NCBI GenBank assembly: GCA_030596395.1
Contig: JAUVKF010000005.1
Span: forward strand, 1 to 64,000
Source: Chlorobiota bacterium
Lineage (GTDB): Bacteria > Bacteroidota > Bacteroidia > Bacteroidales > F082
Direction of reading: 5' to 3'
Length of the DNA stretch: 64,000 bases
In this document: positions 27,542 to 35,408 of the stretch, piece by piece
Layout of the letters: each line of letters opens with the position of its first letter
Numbering within the stretch: the first letter of the stretch is position 1
The notes under the pieces: model-generated
The model's database searches: none
What the model saw: only the letters and a program-made list of their open reading frames with translations
Told to the model about the DNA's origin: nothing
Translations under genes and position numbers: made by a program

Positions 27542-28759
27542 ATGCATAGGGTTGTTATCACCGGAATGGGGGTTTATTCTACGATCGGTAAAAATCTGGA
27601 TGAAGTAAAGGAATCGTTGTATCGTGGCAAATCGGGAATAGTTATTGATCCTGAACGGCAGGAATTGGGTTTTAGATCCGCCCTGACAGGCTTTATTGAA
27701 AGACCAAATATGAAAGGTGTTTTGCCACGGAGAATGCGTGTAGGCTTACCTGAACAGGGAGAGTATGCTTACTTTGCAACTATTGAAGCTTTAAAAAATG
27801 CCAATATTGATGAGGACTTCCTGGCGAATAATGATGTAGGAATATTATATGGCAACGACAGCTCAGCAATACCGGTAATTGAGGCTGCAGATTTGATGCG
27901 TGAGAAAAAAGATACCATGCTTTTGGGGTCAGGCTCCATCTTCCAATCCATGAACTCAACCATTAGCATGAATCTTTCGGTTATATTAAAACTTAAAGGC
28001 ATTAATCTTACCATCAGCGGGGCCTGTGCAAGCGGTTCTCACGCTATTGGGTTGGGCTCCCTGCTAATCAAACAGGGTTTGCAAAAAGTTATTGTGTGTG
28101 GTGGCGCTCAGGAGGTTAATGCACTTTCAACCGGTAGCTTTGACGCTCTTGCAGCCTTTTCTGTACGCATGGATGAACCAACCAAAGCTTCCAGACCATT
28201 CGACCGCGACAGGGATGGGCTTGTGCCCAGTGGCGGTGGTGCAACGGTTATCATCGAAAGCTATGAATCAGCAATTAAAAGGGGTGCTCCCATTCTTGGT
28301 GAAATCCTTGGGTATGGTTTTAGTTCCAATGGAGAGCACATCTCTGTTCCTAATGTGGAAGGCCCGGTAAAATCGTTGGAAATGGCTTTAAAGGAAGCAA
28401 ATTTAAAATCTACTGATATTGATTACCTGAATGCGCACGCTACTTCAACACCTGTTGGCGACACCAACGAAGCCCAGGCAATCTTCCAGGTATTTAACCA
28501 GGGGCGAGTTCCGATAAGCTCAACAAAATCAATGACAGGCCACGAAATGTGGATGGGTGGCGCCAGCGAAGTAATTTATTCGTTGCTGATGGCACATAAC
28601 GATTTTATTGCACCCAACATCAATTTTGAAAACCCTGATGAACATTCAGCAAAACTGAACATTATTTCAAAAACCACCGAACATAAAATTGACACTTTTC
28701 TTTCTAATTCATTTGGCTTTGGCGGAACCAATTCATCTCTGATTGTCAAAAAACTTTAA
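27542..28759 (+). CDS. Beta-ketoacyl-ACP synthase (KAS I/II type)
   Basis: A 405-residue ketosynthase with an intact Cys-His-His triad: Cys162 in TISGACASGSHAIG, His299 in LNAHATSTPVGDTNE and His334 in STKSMTGHEMWMGG, with Lys329. It condenses an acyl-ACP with malonyl-ACP. The sequence departs from housekeeping FabF (for example GMGVYSTIGKNLDEVKESLYRGKSG near the start), as do the ketosynthases of aryl polyene and flexirubin pathways. It lies 263 bp after FabG with its own possible promoter (TAATATTG near 27496). No acyl carrier protein or dehydratase gene is nearby. Confidence 0.85.
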   Translation: MHRVVITGMGVYSTIGKNLDEVKESLYRGKSGIVIDPERQELGFRSALTGFIERPNMKGVLPRRMRVGLPEQGEYAYFATIEALKNANIDEDFLANNDVGILYGNDSSAIPVIEAADLMREKKDTMLLGSGSIFQSMNSTISMNLSVILKLKGINLTISGACASGSHAIGLGSLLIKQGLQKVIVCGGAQEVNALSTGSFDALAAFSVRMDEPTKASRPFDRDRDGLVPSGGGATVIIESYESAIKRGAPILGEILGYGFSSNGEHISVPNVEGPVKSLEMALKEANLKSTDIDYLNAHATSTPVGDTNEAQAIFQVFNQGRVPISSTKSMTGHEMWMGGASEVIYSLLMAHNDFIAPNINFENPDEHSAKLNIISKTTEHKIDTFLSNSFGFGGTNSSLIVKKL

Positions 28760-28761
28760 AC

Positions 28762-28787
28762 CCGCTAAGTCGACCTGGACTTAGCGG
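28762..28787. terminator. Perfect 10-bp hairpin after the ketosynthase gene
   Basis: CCGCTAAGTC (28762-28771) pairs fully with GACTTAGCGG (28778-28787) over a 6-nt loop, 2 nt after the stop. No U-run follows, so termination is plausible but not canonical; it may instead protect the 3' end of the mRNA. Confidence 0.45.
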
Positions 28788-28829
28788 ATTGAAATTATAA
28801 AAGATCATTTTTAATTCAACCCTTCCCTT

Positions 28830-28851
28830 CTTCAAACGTCCACGTTTGAAG
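28830..28851. repeat. Dispersed palindromic hairpin, copy 1
   Basis: Arms CTTCAAACGT and ACGTTTGAAG are perfectly complementary around CC, between convergent genes (ketosynthase and birA). A second copy at 40165-40186 has G and C where this has A and T, preserving the pair. Confidence 0.6.
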
Positions 28852-28877
28852 AATAATTGAAAGCTCTTACTGGAAAT

Positions 28878-29621
28878 TTACAGAACAAACTCCACTTCCT
28901 TAAAATCAAACAACTGTATTTTACCATTCTCCAACCTTAATTTCAGCCTGCCATATTCGCCAATACCTTCCAGCGTTGCTTTAAATTCATTTTTCCCTTC
29001 ACGGAAGTTACCCTGTTTTTTGTACAGGTAAAGATTTTCAAGGTATAATTTATTCAGTTTTTCCAGGTAGTTTTTTGAGCCAAGCCTTGAATAAATTGTA
29101 TTGATTTCGATCAAGAGTTTCGATAATACATCTTCCACCGAAACCGATGCTCCGGTATAATGGATCAACGAAATGGGGTTAGGTGCATCCGAACGAAATG
29201 TTTCCTGGTTTACATTCAGGCCAATGCCAATAACAGAATAGTCGATTTCATTTCCTTTTAGAATATTTTGTATTAAAATCCCCGCAACTTTGTCATATGC
29301 GATGTAAATATCATTGGGCCATTTTATCTTTACTGCTTCATCAGGAACAAATTTGGTAATGAGCGTACGAATGGCTAACGAAATCATTTGCGTCAGGATA
29401 AATTGTTCAGCGGGATCAATCACTGAAGGCTTTAATACTAAGCTAAAAGTCAGGTTCTTTCCTTTCTCGCTTTCCCACAGGTTATTACTATGGCCTTTCC
29501 CTTCGGTTTGTTCATCGGCCCATACTACCAGCCCTTCATCAGGAGGTGAATTGTTAATCAATTCCAACGCTAACTTGTTGGTTGAATCGATGCTTTCGAA
29601 GTGTTTTATCCTGTAATTCAT
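28878..29621 (-). CDS. birA: Biotin--[acetyl-CoA-carboxylase] ligase, group I
   Basis: A 247-residue biotin protein ligase that attaches biotin to carboxylase carrier domains through biotinyl-AMP. The core reads HFESIDSTNKLALELI, DEQTEGKGHSNNLWESEKGKNLTFS (the biotin-binding loop, with S-N-N in place of the usual GRxGR), then IKWPNDIYIAYDKVAGILIQN, where Lys in KVAGIL is the catalytic-site lysine, and SVIGIGLNVNQ. There is no N-terminal DNA-binding domain, so it is not a repressor. It is divergent from rsfS. Confidence 0.9.
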   Translation of the reverse strand: MNYRIKHFESIDSTNKLALELINNSPPDEGLVVWADEQTEGKGHSNNLWESEKGKNLTFSLVLKPSVIDPAEQFILTQMISLAIRTLITKFVPDEAVKIKWPNDIYIAYDKVAGILIQNILKGNEIDYSVIGIGLNVNQETFRSDAPNPISLIHYTGASVSVEDVLSKLLIEINTIYSRLGSKNYLEKLNKLYLENLYLYKKQGNFREGKNEFKATLEGIGEYGRLKLRLENGKIQLFDFKEVEFVL

Positions 29622-29705
29622 ATTTTAATTCAATAAAAATATAAAAACATATAAAAATACGGAATAGCCAGACATTATAACTTAGGCAACATACTGTATT
29701 TTCTT

Positions 29706-29713
29706 TACTTTTG
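29706..29713 (+). promoter_or_regulatory. Predicted -7 promoter box of the rsfS-ftsH operon
   Basis: TACTTTTG, exact TAnnTTTG, 36 nt before the rsfS ATG. It excludes the upstream in-frame TTG at 29711, which lies inside the box. Confidence 0.55.
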
Positions 29714-29749
29714 CGGTTCATCCGAAAAATTCAATTTGAATTAAAAAGT

Positions 29750-30127
29750 ATGGGTAAAACGGTTCCCAAAGATGACACACTACAAATTGTAGAGCAGGTA
29801 GTTGCAGGCATGCAGGATAAAAAGGCCAAACATATTATCAGCCTCGATTTATCGGAAATTCCAAACGCTGTAACACGTTTTTTCGTGATCTGCCACGCAC
29901 CTTCAAAAACCCAGGTAAATGCAATTTATGATAGCATTCTGGAATTTGTACGTAAACAATGTGGTGTTAAACCTTTCAATAGAGAAGGTTATGAAAATTC
30001 GGAATGGATTTTGATAGACTATGTTGACGTTGTGGTCCATATCTTCCTCGAAGATATCAGAAGTTTCTATCACTTAGAGGATTTATGGGCCGATACAAAG
30101 TTGGAAACATATACAAGTGACGATTAA
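29750..30127 (+). CDS. rsfS: Ribosomal silencing factor RsfS
   Basis: A 125-residue RsfS/Iojap protein. It binds ribosomal protein uL14 on the large subunit and blocks subunit joining under nutrient limitation. Recognisable blocks are HIISLDLSEIPNAVTRFFVICHA, SKTQVNAIYDSI and SEWILIDYVDVVVHIFLEDIRSFYHLEDLWAD, the last being the family signature. The ATG at 29750 is chosen because the promoter box sits over the upstream alternative start. The ftsH ATG follows 29 nt after the stop. Confidence 0.93.
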   Translation: MGKTVPKDDTLQIVEQVVAGMQDKKAKHIISLDLSEIPNAVTRFFVICHAPSKTQVNAIYDSILEFVRKQCGVKPFNREGYENSEWILIDYVDVVVHIFLEDIRSFYHLEDLWADTKLETYTSDD

Positions 30128-30156
30128 GATCGAAACTTTATTAACGATTGGACAGA

Positions 30157-32307
30157 ATGACAGAAGATAACAAAAATAAAAACCAGAATAAGCCCGAAAA
30201 CAAGGAGTCGAAAAATCCTTTCAGTAATTTCATGGGGAAAGGTGACGGAAAAAAGCCAAAAATTAATTTTTATTGGATTTATGGGTTGCTTGCCGTTGTA
30301 TTTATCGGCATTCAATTTTTAAACTGGGGCGATGGAGCAAAACAAACCGACTGGAGAGAACTGAAAGACATGCTCGAAGCAGGTGATGTAGATAAAATCG
30401 TGCTTGTCAATAAGGATTATGCAGAGATATTCATCAGAGCTGAAAAACTGAATGATGAAAAATACAAGGATGTTAAAAACGAATCTACATTCGGTAAATC
30501 CAGCCCTCAGTTTTATTATAACGTGGCTTCTCCCGAGAAGTTTATCGAGCAAGTAGAATCTGCACAGCAAGGTGCTATTAGTCAAGTTTATGTTGAAACA
30601 GACACCAGAAAGAACTGGGGTGGTGAAATCCTGAGCTGGATATTTCCCATTGCCTTGCTAGTTGGAATATGGTTCTTTTTTATGCGAATGATGAGCAAGG
30701 GCGGCGGTGGAGCAGGTGGTCAGATATTTAACATTGGCAAATCCAAGGCCCAGGTTTATGATAAAAACACCAGTGTAAATATTTCTTTCAAGGATGTTGC
30801 CGGCTTAGAAGAAGCGAAGGTTGAAATTAAGGAAATTGTTGATTTCCTAAAAACACCTGAAAAATACACCAGGCTTGGTGGTAAAATTCCAAGAGGTGTG
30901 TTATTGGTTGGCCCTCCCGGAACAGGTAAAACACTGCTGGCAAAATCTGTTGCAGGCGAGGCGCATGTGCCTTTTTATTCTATCTCAGGTTCTGATTTTG
31001 TTGAGATGTTTGTGGGTGTTGGCGCATCGAGGGTGCGCGATTTATTTAAGCAAGCCAAAGAAAAAGCACCGAGTATTATTTTTATCGATGAGATAGATGC
31101 AATTGGCCGTGCTCGTGGAAAAAACCCGGTTACAGGTGCAAATGATGAAAGAGAAAACACACTGAACCAGCTCCTTACCGAGATGGATGGCTTTACACCA
31201 AATTCAGGAGTAATTATTTTAGCAGCAACAAACAGGGCAGATATCCTTGACAAAGCCCTGATGCGTGCCGGAAGGTTCGACCGCCAAATACATGTTGAAT
31301 TGCCTGACCTTGAAGAGCGTAAAGCGATTTTCCTTGTGCACGTGAGGCCGCTTAAACTTGCCAAAAATGTGAATATTGAGTTTCTGGCAAAACAAACCCC
31401 TGGATTTTCAGGTGCTGATATTGCAAATGTGTGTAATGAGTCGGCATTGATCGCTGCACGTGCCGATCATCAATCCATAACTAAAAAGGATTTTATGGAT
31501 GCCGTCGACAGGATTATTGGCGGGCTTGAAAAGAAAAATAAGGTGGTAACACCAAAAGAGAAAAAAGTAGTCGCTTTTCATGAAGCCGGACATGCCTCCA
31601 TTAGCTGGTTACTTGAGCATGCGCATCCTCTGGTGAAAGTTACCATCGTTCCCCGTGGGAAATCACTTGGGGCTGCCTGGTATTTGCCCGAAGAACGGCA
31701 ATTGACGAGTGTTGATCAGATGATTGATGAAATGACGGCTACATTAGGTGGCAGAGCTGCCGAGCAAGTTGTATTTGGGCAGGTTTCAACCGGGGCGCTC
31801 AATGACCTCGAACGCGTGACCAAACAGGCATTTGCCATGGTTGCATATTACGGTTTTAGCAATGAAATAGGCAATATCAGTTTCTATGACTCTTCCGGTC
31901 AGCAAGATTATGCTTTTAACAAACCGTTTAGTGAAAAAACCAATGAGGTAATTGATAAGGAAGTAAGGTTATTGGTAGAAAAATGTTACAATAAAGCTAT
32001 AGATATCCTGACCGAAAATAAGGAAGGCCTTAATAAACTGGCCAATAAATTATTGGACAAAGAAGTAATTTTTAGCGATGACCTTGAAGCGATTTTTGGG
32101 AAAAGGCCATGGGGTGATTCTCCCGCCCTTGTTAAATCAACTGATTTAGATGAAGAAGAAAATGCCCACAAAGACGTAGCAGTTACAGCAGAAGAGAAAC
32201 CAAAACCTGATACGGACTCATCTACCGTAAATGGTGATAAAAAAACAAACAAAAAAGATGAGCCGGATCCAAAAATAAAAAAGGGGAAAACTAAAACAAG
32301 CAAATAA
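30157..32307 (+). CDS. ftsH: ATP-dependent zinc metalloprotease FtsH
   Basis: A 716-residue membrane AAA+ protease. Two transmembrane segments (about 33-52 and 160-178) flank a periplasmic domain. Walker A is [13 protein letters not shown] (Lys258), Walker [16 protein letters not shown], and the second region of homology includes [21 protein letters not shown]. The zinc site HEAGH has His475, Glu476 and His479. A lysine/acid-rich tail of about 55 residues ends the protein. The ATG at 30157 is preferred over a TTG at 30148. It degrades unassembled membrane proteins and regulators and lies in the conserved rsfS-ftsH-LUD-cdsA-psd cluster. Confidence 0.96.
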   Translation: MTEDNKNKNQNKPENKESKNPFSNFMGKGDGKKPKINFYWIYGLLAVVFIGIQFLNWGDGAKQTDWRELKDMLEAGDVDKIVLVNKDYAEIFIRAEKLNDEKYKDVKNESTFGKSSPQFYYNVASPEKFIEQVESAQQGAISQVYVETDTRKNWGGEILSWIFPIALLVGIWFFFMRMMSKGGGGAGGQIFNIGKSKAQVYDKNTSVNISFKDVAGLEEAKVEIKEIVDFLKTPEKYTRLGGKIPRGVLLVGPPGTGKTLLAKSVAGEAHVPFYSISGSDFVEMFVGVGASRVRDLFKQAKEKAPSIIFIDEIDAIGRARGKNPVTGANDERENTLNQLLTEMDGFTPNSGVIILAATNRADILDKALMRAGRFDRQIHVELPDLEERKAIFLVHVRPLKLAKNVNIEFLAKQTPGFSGADIANVCNESALIAARADHQSITKKDFMDAVDRIIGGLEKKNKVVTPKEKKVVAFHEAGHASISWLLEHAHPLVKVTIVPRGKSLGAAWYLPEERQLTSVDQMIDEMTATLGGRAAEQVVFGQVSTGALNDLERVTKQAFAMVAYYGFSNEIGNISFYDSSGQQDYAFNKPFSEKTNEVIDKEVRLLVEKCYNKAIDILTENKEGLNKLANKLLDKEVIFSDDLEAIFGKRPWGDSPALVKSTDLDEEENAHKDVAVTAEEKPKPDTDSSTVNGDKKTNKKDEPDPKIKKGKTKTSK

Positions 32308-32328
32308 AAACAGCATTTTAACGATTAA

Positions 32329-32970
32329 ATGGAGGAAAGTACAACAAAGGAAAAGATCCTGAAAAAAGTTCGTAGTGCATTGATCAGCAATACGGAGAAC
32401 CCATTCAAGGACGTTGATTTCAACAGCCCCATTTATCATGAAATATCAGAAACTCCTGAAATTCAGTTTGCACTGCAACTGAAAGAAACCGGAGGCACCT
32501 TTGTTTATTGCGAAAATGAAAAAGCAATTTCTGAGAACATCAGGATATTGATGAAGCAAAAGGCCTGGGGGGATATTTTCACATTTGACGAACGTATTTA
32601 CGGACTTCTAACGCAGGAAGGCATTGCCGTAGAAAAAGATCCTGACAAGTTTAAATCCTTGAAAGTTGGAATAACACGTTGTGAATATTTAATTGCACGT
32701 TTTGGTAGCATTATGGTTTCTTCAGGCCTGTTATCCGGCAGGAGGATATTTTCATTTCCTGAAATTCATATTGTTATCGCCGCTGCATCACAGGTTGTTA
32801 CTGAAATAAAAGATGCTTTACGTGGTATGCAGAAAAGATATACCTCAGATCTTCCCTCGCAAATATCAATTATCAGTGGGCCAAGCAGAACAGCCGATAT
32901 TGAAAAAACACTGGTCATGGGAGCACACGGGCCAAAAGAACTTTATGTATTTTTTGTTGATGACCTCTGA
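32329..32970 (+). CDS. LUD-domain protein (LutC/YkgG family)
   Basis: A 213-residue protein of the LutC/YkgG family. Characteristic blocks are GITRCEYLIARFGSIMVSS in the middle and SGPSRTADIEKTLVMGAHGPKELYVFFVD at the end. LutC is a subunit of lactate oxidation complexes in other bacteria, but in Bacteroidota this stand-alone version recurs between ftsH and cdsA, so a lactate role should not be assumed. It starts 21 nt after ftsH and is probably in its operon. Confidence 0.85.
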   Translation: MEESTTKEKILKKVRSALISNTENPFKDVDFNSPIYHEISETPEIQFALQLKETGGTFVYCENEKAISENIRILMKQKAWGDIFTFDERIYGLLTQEGIAVEKDPDKFKSLKVGITRCEYLIARFGSIMVSSGLLSGRRIFSFPEIHIVIAAASQVVTEIKDALRGMQKRYTSDLPSQISIISGPSRTADIEKTLVMGAHGPKELYVFFVDDL

Positions 32971-33061
32971 TTTTCTCCCAGGCAGATTTAATTCTTGAGG
33001 TGTGATAAGCTGCGAATCATTGTTTTTTTACCTTTACCTTTCATAAAAATAGTCGCTTCGT

Positions 33062-33874
33062 TTGAAAGATATTTACATACGTACGATTACCGGAGCCTTA
33101 TTTCTTGTGGCTGTGATTGGTTCAATCCTGCTACACCCGCTTACATTTTTTGCACTGATGTTGGTTTTTGCTTTTCTGGCGCTAAATGAATTTTTTATTA
33201 TTTCGGGAAGCAATAATGGCAGAAAAAACAATATTCTCTTTTTTATATTTGGTATTTTATTTTATGCCATTACGGGTTTAATAGGCCTTGGGTATATTGA
33301 TATCCGGTTTTCATATTTCTTGTTGTTAATGTTCCCGCTCTCTGTTTTATTTGAGCTATTCAGAAAGAATGATGCATCATGGCTTAGGGTAGGGACTTAT
33401 TTTACAGCTTATCTTTACATTTCTGTTCCTTTTGGGCTGCTGAACGCACTTTTTCTTATCCCGGGGAAAGATGGCTTTTTTTCAGGCATATTGATTGGAT
33501 TATTTGTGTTGGTCTGGACCTGCGATATATTTGCATATCTCAGCGGGTCGATGTTTGGCCGGCACCGTCTGTTCGAAAGGATATCTCCCAAAAAATCATG
33601 GGAAGGAAGTATTGGTGGCCTCATTTTCGCTTTGATTGCGGCTTATATTCTTTCAATTTTTTACACCGAGCTTACGCTATATCAATGGATGATCATGGCA
33701 GTTATCATTGTAATTACCGGAACCCTGGGCGATTTGAGCGCATCGCTGTTAAAGCGTATTGCTGGTGTAAAGGATACAGGAAGTATCTTCCCGGGCCATG
33801 GCGGGGTACTCGACCGCTTTGATGCAACCATTTTTGCAACACCATTTGTTTTTGTTTATGTTAACTTAATTTAG
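33062..33874 (+). CDS. cdsA: Phosphatidate cytidylyltransferase
   Basis: A 270-residue inner-membrane enzyme making CDP-diacylglycerol from phosphatidate and CTP. It has about eight hydrophobic helices and the family signature AGVKDTGSIFPGHGGVLDRFDA at the C-terminus, with SPKKSWEGSIGG before it. The best start is a TTG at 33062 (MKDIYIRTITGALF), since no ATG exists before the first helix. It ends 2 nt before psd, so substrate supply and decarboxylation steps of phosphatidylethanolamine synthesis are co-expressed. Confidence 0.94.
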   Translation: MKDIYIRTITGALFLVAVIGSILLHPLTFFALMLVFAFLALNEFFIISGSNNGRKNNILFFIFGILFYAITGLIGLGYIDIRFSYFLLLMFPLSVLFELFRKNDASWLRVGTYFTAYLYISVPFGLLNALFLIPGKDGFFSGILIGLFVLVWTCDIFAYLSGSMFGRHRLFERISPKKSWEGSIGGLIFALIAAYILSIFYTELTLYQWMIMAVIIVITGTLGDLSASLLKRIAGVKDTGSIFPGHGGVLDRFDATIFATPFVFVYVNLI

Positions 33875-33876
33875 CT

Positions 33877-34527
33877 ATGCGTACTCACCGTGAAGGATAT
33901 AAGATTATTTTGATCACCACTATTGCCTGTATTGCTGCATGGTTGTTGATTAAAACATACATTCCAATACCTATTGTACGATATATACTCCTGGTTGGCC
34001 TGTTGATATTGTTATTATGGGTAGTTCGGTTTTTTCGTTTCCCCAAACGCAAGATTAATCGTGGCGATCATATTTTGTCAACAGCCGATGGAAAAATTGT
34101 AGCCATCGAAGAAGTTATGGAAATGGAATATTTTAACGATAAACGGATAATGATCTCTGTTTTCATGTCACCTTTCAATGTTCATGTTAACTGGTATCCA
34201 TTTGACGGCAAGATTAAATATTCAAAATACCATCCCGGCAGGTTCCTGATAGCGCATCACCCAAAATCATCCGAATTTAATGAATGCACCAGTGTGGTTC
34301 TTGAAAACACTTCGGGCAATAATGTCCTTATCCGCCAGGTGGCAGGCATTATGGCACGCAGGATTATTTGTTATGCTGTAAAAGGAGATAGTGTGAAACA
34401 GGGCGAAGAAATGGGTATTATCCGGTTTGGATCAAGGGTTGATTTTTTCCTGCCAACAAGCGTAAAAGTTGAAGTAAAAATGGACGAGAATGTTCGCGCT
34501 CAAAAAACTGTGATTGCAAAATTTTAG
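33877..34527 (+). CDS. psd: Phosphatidylserine decarboxylase, short form
   Basis: A 216-residue decarboxylase of the short (Psd-B) class producing phosphatidylethanolamine. Two N-terminal membrane helices are followed by LSTADGKIVAIEEV, VFMSPFNVHVNWYPFDGKI and the self-cleavage site GIIRFGSRVDFFLP, where cleavage between Gly and Ser gives the pyruvoyl prosthetic group. It lies 2 nt after cdsA. The synthase pssA is not in the window. Confidence 0.94.
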   Translation: MRTHREGYKIILITTIACIAAWLLIKTYIPIPIVRYILLVGLLILLLWVVRFFRFPKRKINRGDHILSTADGKIVAIEEVMEMEYFNDKRIMISVFMSPFNVHVNWYPFDGKIKYSKYHPGRFLIAHHPKSSEFNECTSVVLENTSGNNVLIRQVAGIMARRIICYAVKGDSVKQGEEMGIIRFGSRVDFFLPTSVKVEVKMDENVRAQKTVIAKF

Positions 34528-34546
34528 GGATGCTTTTTCACTTTAG

Positions 34547-34573
34547 CTTTGCGGCTCTGCGTCTTTGCGTGAA
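34547..34573. repeat. Short 8-bp tandem repeat
   Basis: Three 8-bp units, CTTTGCGG, CTCTGCGT and CTTTGCGT, lie between the convergent psd and HAD genes. Similar words recur between genes in many Bacteroidota genomes; function unknown. Confidence 0.4.
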
Positions 34574-34581
34574 TTTAAACT

Positions 34582-35277
34582 TTACAAAAACTTTTTCAGT
34601 TCAACAAGGTCTTTGATATAATACGTGCTCCCATTTTGGGCATACTTGCTAAATGGATCGAATAAAACCTGGTCCATGCCAAAATTTTTTGCCCCCAATA
34701 TATCCACATCAGGGTCATCGCCTATCATGATGCTGTATTCAGTAATTGCGCCCGATTTTTTAATTGCATATTCAAAAATTCGCCGATCGGGTTTTTTGTA
34801 ACCTGCTTCTTCCGAGGTAATTACCTTGTCAAAATATCTGCCCAATCCCGAAACTTTAAGTTTAGTGGTTTGGACTTCGCTGAACCCATTGGTTATCAGG
34901 TATAATCTGTAACCGGATTTTAAATATTCTAGGATTTCGATGGCATTCGGAAACAGACTCACTTTTAATGGGCTGATCGTAACATAGTCATGGCCGATAG
35001 ATTCGGCCAGTTTTTCGTTATTAATCTCAAAATCGTTTAAAGTCAGATAAAACCGTAAACCACGGAGCCTTTCTTTTGTTATTTTGCCAACCCGGTACTT
35101 AGCCCACAATTCTTCATTGTGAATGGTATATGATTTTAAAAATTCGCTTACCGAAGGAACCCCCAGATCTGATAATCTATGTTTTTCATAAATTTCCTCA
35201 AAAGCCATCAGGGCGCTGCGATCGAAATCCCACAGGGTACGGTCGAGATCAAAAAAAACAGATTTGTATTTTAGCAA
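34582..35277 (-). CDS. YjjG-type HAD-superfamily phosphatase
   Basis: A HAD hydrolase of 232 residues from the TTG at 35275-35277 (MLKYKSVFFDLDRTLWDFDRS). Motif I is FFDLDRTL, motif II LITNGF, motif III the lysine of EEAGYKKPDRRIF, motif IV MIGDDPDVDILGA. Close in pattern to the YjjG nucleotidase, it probably dephosphorylates (non-canonical) nucleoside monophosphates. A longer frame from TTG 35304 is rejected because a -7 box TACTTTTG (minus strand, 35302-35309) covers that codon. Confidence 0.82.
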   Translation of the reverse strand: MLKYKSVFFDLDRTLWDFDRSALMAFEEIYEKHRLSDLGVPSVSEFLKSYTIHNEELWAKYRVGKITKERLRGLRFYLTLNDFEINNEKLAESIGHDYVTISPLKVSLFPNAIEILEYLKSGYRLYLITNGFSEVQTTKLKVSGLGRYFDKVITSEEAGYKKPDRRIFEYAIKKSGAITEYSIMIGDDPDVDILGAKNFGMDQVLFDPFSKYAQNGSTYYIKDLVELKKFL

Positions 35278-35301
35278 ATTATTATTTTTTATATTGGCTT
35301 G

Positions 35302-35309
35302 CAAAAGTA
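35302..35309 (-). promoter_or_regulatory. Predicted -7 promoter box of the HAD phosphatase gene
   Basis: Minus-strand TACTTTTG, 24 nt before the TTG start at 35277. It decides the start by overlapping the longer frame's start codon. Confidence 0.5.
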
Positions 35310-35369
35310 GTTAATAAAGGGGTTTGCAACTAATTACCTCAAATGATTGCCGCATTTGCAGTTAATAGT

Positions 35370-35377
35370 TACTTTTG
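35370..35377 (+). promoter_or_regulatory. Predicted -7 promoter box of the giant cargo gene
   Basis: TACTTTTG, 31 nt before the ATG at 35409, which also has an AGGAG ribosome site (35392-35405 region). It lies downstream of the ATG at 35343, which is therefore not the start. Confidence 0.5.
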
Positions 35378-35408
35378 TATGCTTGCCAAAAAAAACAGGA
35401 GTACCGAG

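Noticed and set aside
28762-28787. Canonical Rho-independent terminator after the ketosynthase gene
   Set aside because: The stem is perfect but there is no U-run, so it is listed with modest confidence rather than as a certain terminator.
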